Of a stretch of 64,000 bases of DNA, positions 16,219 to 24,709 are shown piece by piece (the first letter of the stretch is position 1; each line of letters opens with the position of its first letter). The notes beneath the pieces were generated by a model, which worked only from the letters and a program-made list of their open reading frames with translations, was not told the DNA's origin and made no database searches. Where the stretch lies: positions 1-64,000 of the forward strand of contig CAWUIO010000004.1 in assembly GCA_963922455.1 (NCBI GenBank), given 5' to 3'. The DNA comes from CAWUIO01 sp963922455 (GTDB lineage Bacteria; Bacteroidota; Bacteroidia; Cytophagales; Microscillaceae). A program made the translations under genes and the position numbers.

Positions 16219-18615
16219 ATGTTTCAACTGAAATACTTCCTAGCCCTAGGGCTATTTTTGGGGAGCTTGGGCTGGAGTACGGCCCAACAAAAAGTAACCA
16301 TCAACGGCTATGTTAAAGACTCAACAAATGGAGAAGCTCTTATTGGAGCAACGGTCTTTATCCCCGAAATAGCCTCAGGCGTAGCCACCAATGTGTATGG
16401 CTTTTATTCCTTATCCTTACCTGCCGGTACGTATACACTCAAAGTAAGCTACATCGGATATCAGTCCCAGAGCCTCCGGGTTGACCTGAAGTCAAATACA
16501 GTACAGGACGTAGAGCTCGCCCAAGAAAGCGAAATTATCAAAGAGATTGTAATCACCTCCGAGGCTGAAGATGCTAATATTGAGAGTTTGGAAATGAGTA
16601 CCAACAAGCTCGATATCCAAACCATTAAAAAAATACCGGCCCTCTTGGGAGAAGTGGATATTATTAAAAGCATCCAACTTTTACCCGGAGTTACCACTGT
16701 AGGGGAGGGGGCTACCGGTTTTAACGTCCGAGGAGGAGGGGTCGGGCAAAATTTAGTCCTACTAGACGAAGCCCCCGTGTATAACTCATCCCACTTATTC
16801 GGATTTTTCTCCATCTTTAACCCCGATGCAGTAAAAGATGTAAAGCTTATCAAAGGAGGTATCCCGGCCCAGTATGGAGGGAGGGTTTCCTCCATTTTGG
16901 ATGTGCGAATGAAGGAAGGAAATACCAAAAGGTTTTCCGCTTCGGGAGGAGTAGGCCTTATATTTAGCCGCTTAACCTTGGAAGCTCCTATTGTAAAAGA
17001 CAAGGCTTCTTTTATCATTGCGGGGCGACGCTCCTACCTAGATGTCTTAGCCAAACCCTTCTTGGATGAAGACTTGCAAAACAGCGTTTTCAACTTCTAT
17101 GATCTCACCATAAAAGGGAACTACCGCGTCAATGAAAAAAACCAGCTATTTGTCTCAGGATATTTAGGGCGGGATAATTTTTCGGCCGATGATATCTTTG
17201 ACGCAAGTTGGGGAAATGCTACGGCCACAGTCCGTTGGAATACCGTAATTAATGATCGCGTTTTTGCCAATATCACGGCTTTTTATAGCAATTATGACTA
17301 TTCCCTGGGGTTTGAAGACAATCCTGAAGACCGCTTTGATTGGAACTCCCGCATCTTAAATTACAGTGTAAAGCCTGAGTTTTCATTTTTTCCGAATCCC
17401 AATAATAATATAACCCTGGGCGGACAAGCGATCTTATATAAATTCAAACCAGCCGAAGCCGTAGGACGGAGTGCCGGACAGGTATCCGATATCAGTTTGG
17501 ACGACCAATATGCCCTGGAGTCGGCAGTGTATATTGGAAATGAGCAAATCATTAGCCCTAGTATTAGTTTGAGCTATGGGTTACGCTTTTCTCATTACCG
17601 CTATCTGGGCCCCGGACAAGCCTATACATTTGAGACCAATGAAGAAGACCCCGCAGCCCGAAAGGATACCATCAGTTCGCAGTTTTTTGGCAGGGCCGAA
17701 ACTATCCAAACCTATAATAACTTTGAGCCCCGAATCGCCCTAAAAGTAAAGCTGAATAATACCACTTCTTTAAAGGCGAGCTATAACCGCATGGCCCAAT
17801 ACATACACTTGATATCCAATACCGTAGCGGCTTCTCCCTTAGATGTTTGGACCCCAAGTACCAACAATGTCCAGCCCCAACTCGCCGACCAATACACCCT
17901 AGGGGTCTTTAAAAACTTCTTTGACAATGATCTGGAAACCTCCGTGGAAGTATTCTACCGGGATTTTGACAATATCATCGATTATGTAGACAATGCCGAC
18001 CTCCTCATCAACGAACTCTTGGAAGGTGACCTCCTCAATGGGATTGGCCGTGCCTACGGAGTGGAACTCTACCTCAACAAAAAAGCTGGTAAATTCAACG
18101 GCTGGTTGAGTTATACCCTCTCAAAGAGCGAAAGAAAAGTGGATGGCCTCAATGAGGGAGGAAAATGGTTTTTGAACCGTTATGACCAAACCCACATACT
18201 CAACCTGGTAGGGTTTTATGAGCCTAACTCTCGTTGGAGCTTTTCGGGTAATTTTGTCTACCGTACGGGTACCCCAGGTACTTTTCCTACCAATCGGTTT
18301 AGCTTTCAAGGCATAAACAGCATAGGCGACAATGCCACCTCATCCCGGAATAATATTCGGATTACCCCGTATTGGCGCTTAGATTTATCTGCTACCCTCC
18401 AGGGCAAGAAAACCAAACGAAATGGGAAAGTCCGTAAAAATAAAGACTATTGGGTCTTTTCGGTCTACAACCTCTTTGGCCGAAGAAACGCCTATTCTAT
18501 CCAGTACCAAGCCGATGATGACGGCGTGGAAGACACAAGCAATATCACCAAAGCCGTAAGGCTGTCCATTGTAGGGAGTATCATCCCATCCATTTCTTAT
18601 AATTTTAAGTTTTAA
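16219..18615 (+). CDS. TonB-dependent receptor with carboxypeptidase-like N-terminal domain
   Basis: 798 residues. A signal peptide (1-22, ending STAQ) is followed by a CarboxypepD_reg-like beta-sandwich (about 25-105: GYVKDSTNGEALIGATVFI), a TonB plug (about 120-230, with VGEGATGFNVRGGGVGQNLV and YGGRVSSILDVRMKEG) and a 22-strand barrel ending in aromatic SYNFKF, typical of outer-membrane insertion. It imports a TonB-energised substrate of unknown identity. The DUF4249 lipoprotein gene begins 20 bp downstream, a pairing common in Bacteroidota, so the two form an operon and probably a receptor with a surface lipoprotein. Confidence 0.92.
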   Translation: MFQLKYFLALGLFLGSLGWSTAQQKVTINGYVKDSTNGEALIGATVFIPEIASGVATNVYGFYSLSLPAGTYTLKVSYIGYQSQSLRVDLKSNTVQDVELAQESEIIKEIVITSEAEDANIESLEMSTNKLDIQTIKKIPALLGEVDIIKSIQLLPGVTTVGEGATGFNVRGGGVGQNLVLLDEAPVYNSSHLFGFFSIFNPDAVKDVKLIKGGIPAQYGGRVSSILDVRMKEGNTKRFSASGGVGLIFSRLTLEAPIVKDKASFIIAGRRSYLDVLAKPFLDEDLQNSVFNFYDLTIKGNYRVNEKNQLFVSGYLGRDNFSADDIFDASWGNATATVRWNTVINDRVFANITAFYSNYDYSLGFEDNPEDRFDWNSRILNYSVKPEFSFFPNPNNNITLGGQAILYKFKPAEAVGRSAGQVSDISLDDQYALESAVYIGNEQIISPSISLSYGLRFSHYRYLGPGQAYTFETNEEDPAARKDTISSQFFGRAETIQTYNNFEPRIALKVKLNNTTSLKASYNRMAQYIHLISNTVAASPLDVWTPSTNNVQPQLADQYTLGVFKNFFDNDLETSVEVFYRDFDNIIDYVDNADLLINELLEGDLLNGIGRAYGVELYLNKKAGKFNGWLSYTLSKSERKVDGLNEGGKWFLNRYDQTHILNLVGFYEPNSRWSFSGNFVYRTGTPGTFPTNRFSFQGINSIGDNATSSRNNIRITPYWRLDLSATLQGKKTKRNGKVRKNKDYWVFSVYNLFGRRNAYSIQYQADDDGVEDTSNITKAVRLSIVGSIIPSISYNFKF

Positions 18616-18634
18616 TTGGCAAACCCCTTAAATC

Positions 18635-19567
18635 ATGAAATTACAAAGCTCAAAAATTCTGCGATTCACCTGGTTTCTAGGAAGCCTGGGAGTTTGTTTC
18701 TTATTTATGTCTTGCGAAGATGATATCAACTTCCAAGTAGATGCCGGCCCGAGCACTTTAGTGGTAGATGCCTGGGTCACCGATGAGGTAGGTATTGCCC
18801 AAACAATTACACTGAGCCGAAGTATTGGTTACTTTGAAGAAGGGGTACCCCCAGCTGTAACTGGGGCACAGGTTCAAATCGAGGACAACGAGGGGAATCT
18901 TTTTGAGTTTCTCGACCCCAATAATAACGGTACTTATATCTGGGAACCCGAAGATTTAATCACGGCTATAGGTAAAGTTGGAAACACCTATACCTTAACC
19001 ATTCAAATCGGGGAACAAACCTATCAAGGTTTTTCTGAGGTAAAACGCGTCCCTGAAATCGATTCATTAATCGTAGAGTTTAGAGAGGAAAGCCTGGGTG
19101 AGCCCGAGGGATTCTATGCCGAGTTATTTGCCCGGGATTTACCCGGTTCGGGAGATACCTATTGGATTCGTACGCATAAAAATAATGAATTTCTTAACCG
19201 GGGTGTTGATATCAATATTGCTTTTGATGCCGGTTTCAGCGCCGGAGGGAATATCGATGGCTTGACCTTTATCTTCCCCATCCGGAATGGCGTCAATCCA
19301 TTCCGGGAAGATGATGATGGGGCTACCCTGGCTCCTTACGATACGGGAGATGTCATCGATGTAGAGATCTACTCAATCACCGAAGATGCCTTTAACTTTT
19401 TAACCGAAGTCCGTACCCAGCTCACCAATGAAGGCCTTTTTGCCGTACCGGTAGCCAATGTTCGGACCAATATCTTCAATACCGACCCCAATTCCGATGA
19501 ACGGGTATTAGGGTATTTTGGCGCATCTGCCGTGACTAAGGCCACTAGGACCGTTTTAGTCAACTAA
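18635..19567 (+). CDS. DUF4249 lipoprotein partner of TonB receptor
   Basis: 310 residues. A lipoprotein signal with lipobox FMSC puts the lipidated cysteine at about residue 27 (followed by EDD, a common surface-export context in this phylum). DUF4249 features include PSTLVVDAWVTDEVG near the N-terminus, a beta-rich middle and SDERVLGYFGASAV near the C-terminus. The gene follows the TonB receptor by 20 bp. Function is unknown; by position it may help capture the receptor's ligand. A terminator-like hairpin follows. Confidence 0.88.
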   Translation: MKLQSSKILRFTWFLGSLGVCFLFMSCEDDINFQVDAGPSTLVVDAWVTDEVGIAQTITLSRSIGYFEEGVPPAVTGAQVQIEDNEGNLFEFLDPNNNGTYIWEPEDLITAIGKVGNTYTLTIQIGEQTYQGFSEVKRVPEIDSLIVEFREESLGEPEGFYAELFARDLPGSGDTYWIRTHKNNEFLNRGVDINIAFDAGFSAGGNIDGLTFIFPIRNGVNPFREDDDGATLAPYDTGDVIDVEIYSITEDAFNFLTEVRTQLTNEGLFAVPVANVRTNIFNTDPNSDERVLGYFGASAVTKATRTVLVN

Positions 19568-19580
19568 AAAAAAGATTTTC

Positions 19581-19605
19581 AGGGGCATTCGGGGCCCCTC
19601 CCTTT
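19581..19605 (+). terminator. Terminator-like hairpin after DUF4249 gene
   Basis: AGGGGC (19581-19586) pairs with GCCCCT (19594-19599) over 7 nt, followed by a pyrimidine-rich CCCTTTCTT. Moderately convincing because the T-run is interrupted. Confidence 0.5.
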
Positions 19606-19619
19606 CTTAGCTATTGTGA

Positions 19620-19735
19620 AGGGACTGCCCGGGCCCCGACCGGGCTATCGCTACTCGCCGGCCAGCCCGGGAGCCCGACCCCGTCGGCCCCAGATCTGTC
19701 CTATCAACTCAAACTTTTACCGCCGGGGACAGCCC
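19620..19735 (-). repeat. Decayed GGCTTAGGG repeat
   Basis: Retains the core CGCTACTCGCCGGCC (minus-orientation reading on the plus strand) preceded by a shortened hairpin CCCGG/CCGGG with the loop mostly lost. The GGCTTAGGG end is gone. It lies between the two convergent TonB gene groups. Confidence 0.55.
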
Positions 19736-19739
19736 CCAA

Positions 19740-22115
19740 CTAACGTCTCCGCCCGGAGTATTGCATGGCTTCTCCCTTCCCAAAGCCATAACTAAAGCCC
19801 ATGGTAATAAAGCGCCCCCTTTGGCGACGATTGGAGGTAAAAAAGTCGGGCTGAATGGTTTCCCGTTTGTTGATCCGGGAGGCAAAAATATCGCGCACGC
19901 TGAAATTGAGCACCCCTTTGCCTTTGATAATCTTCTTGCGGAGGCCTAGGTCGGCAAACATGACACTTGCCACTTCGCTTTGCACCGTCTGAAAGCTCGA
20001 GTTATAGCGCCCCGTAATCTCAAAATCTAAATCAGCGGGGAGCTTAAACTTGGCCGTCCACTTGGTAGACCACTGCTCGGCCGAAAAATCAAAACTGGTG
20101 ACATCGCTTGCGCCTTTACGCTGGAAATAGTTGAAATTGAAGTCCCAATTAACCGCAAACCAATCTTTGGGGGTGTACTTCCCGTTGAGTTCTAGTCCGG
20201 TGGAGCGGTTCGTACCTAGGTTTTCCGGTCTAAAAGTAGTGACATTGTTCTCAAAGGTAGAGATCCTCTCCACGACGGCGGTAGTATAGCGATGGTAGAC
20301 CCCAAAGTTTAAAGATAGATTTGTCCAGTCAAAGATGGAGTTGATTTCGTAGGAGTCGGTAAACTCGGGTTGCAAGGCAGGGTTACCCGTACGGATACTA
20401 AAATTATTCCGGATGTTAAAAAAAGGGTTCAGGTCCCAGAGCCTGGGCCTTCGGATACGTCGGGAATAGCCGGCTTGTATCGAGAACTTATCACTAAACT
20501 TGTAGGAAGTATGGGCACTCGGAAACAGGTTGGTAAAATTTTGGCTGTTGGTCTCCTGCGTGGTTTGCAAGATGGTGTTGAGATCGGTATATTCTAAACG
20601 GACGCCCACTTTGATCCCCCAGCGATCCCCTTCATAGGCCCCCGTAGCATAGCCCGCGTATACTTTCTGGTCGTATTCAAACAGGTTGGTAAAGTTAGAA
20701 TCAAGTACAAAAACCCCATTCTCAAGGTTCCGTACGGCAAAGTCATTGCTCACGTCGGTTAAGACAATTTGCCCTCCGGTCTCCATCGAAAACTTCTCGC
20801 TGAGAGGGCGGGCGTAATCCAGCTTAATCGTGTACTCTGCTTCTTTAAATTCGGTTTCGGTCTGCTGCTGGGCATCTTGGTCACTGCCTTGGATAGTAAC
20901 ATCTGTAAACTCGGATGACTGGTCTTTGCCGAAGTAACTCCCCAGGGCACTAAACAGCAAGGTATGGTCTTCATCATCCTTAAAATCCCGTTTGTACTGA
21001 AACTCATACTGCCATTTGGGATTGGTAGCCTCGGTTGTTTCGCTCCGAAACCATTGAGACTCGAGGCTCCCTTCGCCATCCAAGTCCTGGAAATTGGTAG
21101 AAGATGGCTGGTCTTCCACCTCATAGGCAAAGCTACCCGATAGCGTAAAGACATTCTGCGGGTTTAGGTAATAATCGGCTCCCAGGTTAATATTGTAAAA
21201 GGTTTCATTGCGAAACTCTTCGCCTTGGCTTACAATCTGATTATTATTGATAAGATCTTGGTTGATATTATCGATGTCATTAGGCAACTCCCGGTAGCCC
21301 ATTCCCAGTTGGGTAAACAAGTTAAACTTTTCGGTACGGCGGTTGAGGCTCAGGCCCACACTGTGATTGTCGGGAATCCCGGTATTGAGCGAGAACGAAC
21401 CATTGGTACCCTTTCGCTCTTCCTTTTTGATAACAATATTGATAATGCCCGAAGTCCCTTCTGCATCGTACTTAGCCGAAGGATTGGTGATGACTTCCAC
21501 TTTCTCTATCATATCGGCGGTGATTGATCCCAAGGCATTTCCTTGTTCGCTGGTAAGTACCGAAGGTTTGCCATTGATCAGCACTTGTACCCCAGCACTG
21601 CCCCGCAGGCTGATCTCGCCCTCAATATTGACATTGACCGAAGGCACGTTATTGAGTATTTCCAGGGCGCTGGCCCCCGAGTTAGTAAGATCTTTTCCTA
21701 CGTTAAAAACCCGTTTGTCTAGCTGAAATTCCGTTTGCGAGCGTTCGGCCTGGATGACAATCTCGTCCATAACCTCGCTATTTTCTTTTAAATAGACGGT
21801 GCCAAGGTTTAACTTTCCATTTTGGAAATCAAGTTCACGATACGTCTGGTTTACATACCCGATAAAACTCACTTCTAACAGGATATTAGGGCTTTCGGTA
21901 TAAAGCTCAAAATTACCCTGAGCATCACTGGTTACGCCGCTCAGGTTTTTTTCTTTGGGGAGACTTTTCAAGATCACCGTGGCAAACTCAATGGGCTCTT
22001 GGGATTTTTGATCCACTACTTTTCCCGTAATTTTTAAATTTTTGTACTGGGCATGTAGGCTAGAGAGGGGGCCCAGGCAAATAAGGCATAGAATAACAAT
22101 AAAAAATCGGGTCAT
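19740..22115 (-). CDS. TonB-dependent receptor, outer-membrane beta-barrel family
   Basis: 791 residues from ATG 22115, chosen because it opens the signal peptide MTRFFIVILCLICLG ending LHAQ; the open frame runs 12 codons further. It has a carboxypeptidase-like regulatory domain (about 25-105: GKVVDQKSQEPIEFATVIL), a plug (about 110-230, with SASALEILNNVPSVNV-type and RGSAGVQVLINGKPSVL motifs) and a large barrel of the TonB_C/OMP_b-brl_3 type. It is alone, facing the first TonB operon. Substrate unknown. Confidence 0.9.
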   Translation of the reverse strand: MTRFFIVILCLICLGPLSSLHAQYKNLKITGKVVDQKSQEPIEFATVILKSLPKEKNLSGVTSDAQGNFELYTESPNILLEVSFIGYVNQTYRELDFQNGKLNLGTVYLKENSEVMDEIVIQAERSQTEFQLDKRVFNVGKDLTNSGASALEILNNVPSVNVNIEGEISLRGSAGVQVLINGKPSVLTSEQGNALGSITADMIEKVEVITNPSAKYDAEGTSGIINIVIKKEERKGTNGSFSLNTGIPDNHSVGLSLNRRTEKFNLFTQLGMGYRELPNDIDNINQDLINNNQIVSQGEEFRNETFYNINLGADYYLNPQNVFTLSGSFAYEVEDQPSSTNFQDLDGEGSLESQWFRSETTEATNPKWQYEFQYKRDFKDDEDHTLLFSALGSYFGKDQSSEFTDVTIQGSDQDAQQQTETEFKEAEYTIKLDYARPLSEKFSMETGGQIVLTDVSNDFAVRNLENGVFVLDSNFTNLFEYDQKVYAGYATGAYEGDRWGIKVGVRLEYTDLNTILQTTQETNSQNFTNLFPSAHTSYKFSDKFSIQAGYSRRIRRPRLWDLNPFFNIRNNFSIRTGNPALQPEFTDSYEINSIFDWTNLSLNFGVYHRYTTAVVERISTFENNVTTFRPENLGTNRSTGLELNGKYTPKDWFAVNWDFNFNYFQRKGASDVTSFDFSAEQWSTKWTAKFKLPADLDFEITGRYNSSFQTVQSEVASVMFADLGLRKKIIKGKGVLNFSVRDIFASRINKRETIQPDFFTSNRRQRGRFITMGFSYGFGKGEAMQYSGRRR

Positions 22116-22224
22116 GGGTAGGGTTATTTTCAATTCACACATAGACAACATACTCTAACTCAACTATGAAAGACCGTGAATTGATTTTAAAAAGGGCTGC
22201 TTTTTTCGGTTTCAAAGATTTTTT

Positions 22225-22330
22225 AGGCAAGAGTAGCAAGTCACGGCCTCCTTAGCTAGTAAACGCCCACTGCCTCCCCGCTCGGCCAAGCCCACGGGCC
22301 AGCCGCGGCTCAGACAGGCCACCCGCAAGG
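22225..22330 (-). repeat. Strongly decayed GGCTTAGGG repeat
   Basis: Only the block GGCCAGCCGCGGCTCAGACA then GGCC (about 22297-22320) still resembles the core AGCCAGCGGCGGGCTCAAAC; flanks are unrecognisable. It sits in a 570-bp gap between a TonB receptor start and a Crp/Fnr gene. Confidence 0.35.
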
Positions 22331-22340
22331 CCCTCTCGGT

Positions 22341-22685
22341 CTTCACCCGCTCCCGAAAATCCCCTCAAAATTATGATTAAGATTTCTTATGGCCTTGCCT
22401 AGCTATCATATCCCAAGCTTCTATACGTTAAATTAAACTAGGCAGTAAGATAGCCCTATCGAGTGGTGTCCTTAGCCAGTAACATAGTGTACTCGACATA
22501 CATAGGCCAACTCCTGGCAGAACTCTTCTTACATTTCCCATCTCATGGGTATCCTTTCCCTAAATCAAACCCTTTGTTCACTAAGAAAACCTACCTATCC
22601 ACAAACCTTCTTAGACTAAAAGATATGAGATAATTACTTTTGATATTATAATGAAAACAATTTAAACAAGAAACTTTGTCTTATC
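22341..22685. promoter_or_regulatory. Upstream region of the Crp/Fnr gene
   Basis: A 345-bp AT-rich gap without ORF. TACTTTTG at 22635-22642 matches the minus-7 consensus TAnnTTTG, but no TTG is found at the expected distance upstream, so the promoter is only partly supported. Confidence 0.3.
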
Positions 22686-23294
22686 ATGGAAACAAACCAA
22701 AAACAAGCTATTATTAACTTCTTCAGCAAACACACCCGTTTAAGTAGTCAGGGCATGCAAGACTTAGAATCTCGTTTAAGCTTTAGTGTGCTCAAAAGAA
22801 AAGATCACCTCTTAAAAATGGGAGAAGTGTGCCGCTTCAATTCATTTATGGTCAAAGGCTGTGTCCGCACTTTCAAAATTTGTCGGGCAGGCAAGGAACA
22901 CAATATCAGTTTTGCCTCTGAAAATACGTGGTTTACCTCCTTTAAAAGCTTTATTTTTCAAAATCCTAGTGAGTACTATATGGAAGCCTTGGAGCAGTCA
23001 CTTCTCTGTCAAATTAAAAAGTCTGACTGGGATTACTTAACCGATACCTATCCTGAAATTAGCCAGGCATTCCGTCGTATTTTAGAGAAATGGTATTTAA
23101 ATTATGAAAATCGAGTCTTTCAAAATATTAGTATGACGGCCCGCGAGCGCTACCTACAATTCTTGAGTGATTACCCCAATTTAGTAGGCCGTATTCCGGA
23201 TGCTCATATTGCTTCCTATCTGGGAATAACTCCTGAGTTTTTAAGTAAAATACGTTCTAAGCTTTCCCAATACCCTTCTGCGAGGATAGCTTAA
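22686..23294 (+). CDS. Crp/Fnr-family transcriptional regulator
   Basis: 202 residues. An N-terminal cyclic-nucleotide-binding-like beta-roll (about 20-120: LKMGEVCRFNSFMVKGCVRTF, HNISFASENTWFTSF) leads through a long helix to a C-terminal winged helix-turn-helix (about 150-200: RIPDAHIASYLGITPEFLSKIRSKL). The arginine/serine cAMP pocket of true CRP is not evident and no cysteine cluster for an iron-sulfur centre is seen, so the ligand is unknown. It lies at the head of the signalling island, about 100 bp before a histidine kinase gene. Confidence 0.88.
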   Translation: METNQKQAIINFFSKHTRLSSQGMQDLESRLSFSVLKRKDHLLKMGEVCRFNSFMVKGCVRTFKICRAGKEHNISFASENTWFTSFKSFIFQNPSEYYMEALEQSLLCQIKKSDWDYLTDTYPEISQAFRRILEKWYLNYENRVFQNISMTARERYLQFLSDYPNLVGRIPDAHIASYLGITPEFLSKIRSKLSQYPSARIA

Positions 23295-23394
23295 ACGATT
23301 TAATTAACTTATGTCAAGTGTCGGTCTAGCTTAATTTTACATATTTGCTTAATAAACAAATCCCCTAATCAATTGGCTTACCAAAACCTTAACT

Positions 23395-24558
23395 ATGGGG
23401 CACTTACAAACATATTATACAGTTACGTATCAATTGCAGAAAGAATTTAGTCTAGCTTTTATTAAGTCACCAGCCATTCCAACTTTATTTAAACTAGACG
23501 TTTCCTTTCGTTCTATAATATTTGGATATGCCATGATTATTTCCCCTACTTGGGAATCTATAGCCTGGGCCACATTTTTTTTTGCTACTTTCGTATTGCT
23601 TTGTGTTCGTTTTTTAGTGCGATACTATATTAGAAATTATCAGAAAAAACAGAAGCATTTTAAGAAATTACTTGCCGATTGTACAGCCGAGCTTGAGGAT
23701 GGTAAAGATGCTTTGGAATCAAAAAGTAAAAAGATTTTGTGGCAAAACGATCAATTAGAAAGAGCTTTGTCTCAGCTTGAAAAATCAGACAAGATGTCTT
23801 CTTTGGGGCAGTTAACTGCTGGCATTGCCCACGAAATAAATGACCCCATCAATTTTATTCATGCCAACATTGATACCTTGGATGAGAGCATACAAGATAT
23901 TTTAAAGATAATAGCCCCATTAGATGAAATACCGCCCCAAAATCAATCTGATATAGTAAGGGAAATCCAAAAAAATAAAATTGACTATCAATTTGACCTG
24001 CTTGTACAAGAGCTCAAGCAATTAGTGCATGGTATCCGAGAGGGCTCCCTAAGAACCACTCAAATCACTCAAGGCCTTAGATATTATTCTAGATCAGGTG
24101 ACGATCTGCCCAGTAATACCGATATTCACGAAAACATAGATACTACGTTGACTTTACTTCAACACCGTTTTAAAGGAAGAGTAAAAATCATCAAAAAATA
24201 CCAAGCCTTACAAGCTATTGTAGCCTACCCTAGCAAACTAAGCCAAGTGTTTATGAACGTGCTTTCCAATGCCTTAGATGCCATTGAAGGGAGGGGTATC
24301 ATTACTATTCTAACTCAAGATTTGGAACAAGATAGGGTGAAGGTATCCATCCTCGATACGGGCACAGGAATTTCTGAAGACACGCAAAAACGCATGTACG
24401 AGCCTTTCTTTACAACAAAAACTCCAGGTCAAGGAAGTGGCTTAGGTTTAACTATTGTGCGCAGCATTGTAGAAAAACATCAAGGTGAAATACATATCAA
24501 AAGTACGAAAGGAAATGGGACTAGATTTGATATTATTTTGCCTTGTAGCCCAGTATAA
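23395..24558 (+). CDS. Membrane sensor histidine kinase (paralogue of next kinase)
   Basis: 387 residues. One clear membrane helix (about 56-78) is followed by a coiled coil, a HisKA phosphoacceptor domain with H146 in AGIAHEINDPINF, and a HATPase_c domain (NVLSNALDAIEG N-box, DTGTGIS G1, GQGSGLGLTIV G2). The usual Asn two residues before Pro in HEINNP is replaced by Asp. Kinase sequence and its insert of about 60 residues are closely similar to the C-terminus of the protein encoded at 24710, indicating a duplication. No large sensor domain is present, so input may come from another protein. Start ATG 23395 is the only upstream one. Confidence 0.85.
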   Translation: MGHLQTYYTVTYQLQKEFSLAFIKSPAIPTLFKLDVSFRSIIFGYAMIISPTWESIAWATFFFATFVLLCVRFLVRYYIRNYQKKQKHFKKLLADCTAELEDGKDALESKSKKILWQNDQLERALSQLEKSDKMSSLGQLTAGIAHEINDPINFIHANIDTLDESIQDILKIIAPLDEIPPQNQSDIVREIQKNKIDYQFDLLVQELKQLVHGIREGSLRTTQITQGLRYYSRSGDDLPSNTDIHENIDTTLTLLQHRFKGRVKIIKKYQALQAIVAYPSKLSQVFMNVLSNALDAIEGRGIITILTQDLEQDRVKVSILDTGTGISEDTQKRMYEPFFTTKTPGQGSGLGLTIVRSIVEKHQGEIHIKSTKGNGTRFDIILPCSPV

Positions 24559-24709
24559 AAATTCTTCGCGTCAGGAGAACTGGCATAGCATATACCTAAG
24601 ATGCCTCCTTTAGGCCGTTTACGTGGCTTGTTTATATCACCTGTTGAATTAATTCAACACTTGGCAATTAAAAAATGCTTATCAATGTAGTTATTACACC
24701 GATTTGCAG

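Noticed and set aside
20370..20597. ORFs on the plus strand inside the second TonB receptor gene (also 21225-21726)
   Set aside because: Antisense shadows of a well-supported barrel protein.
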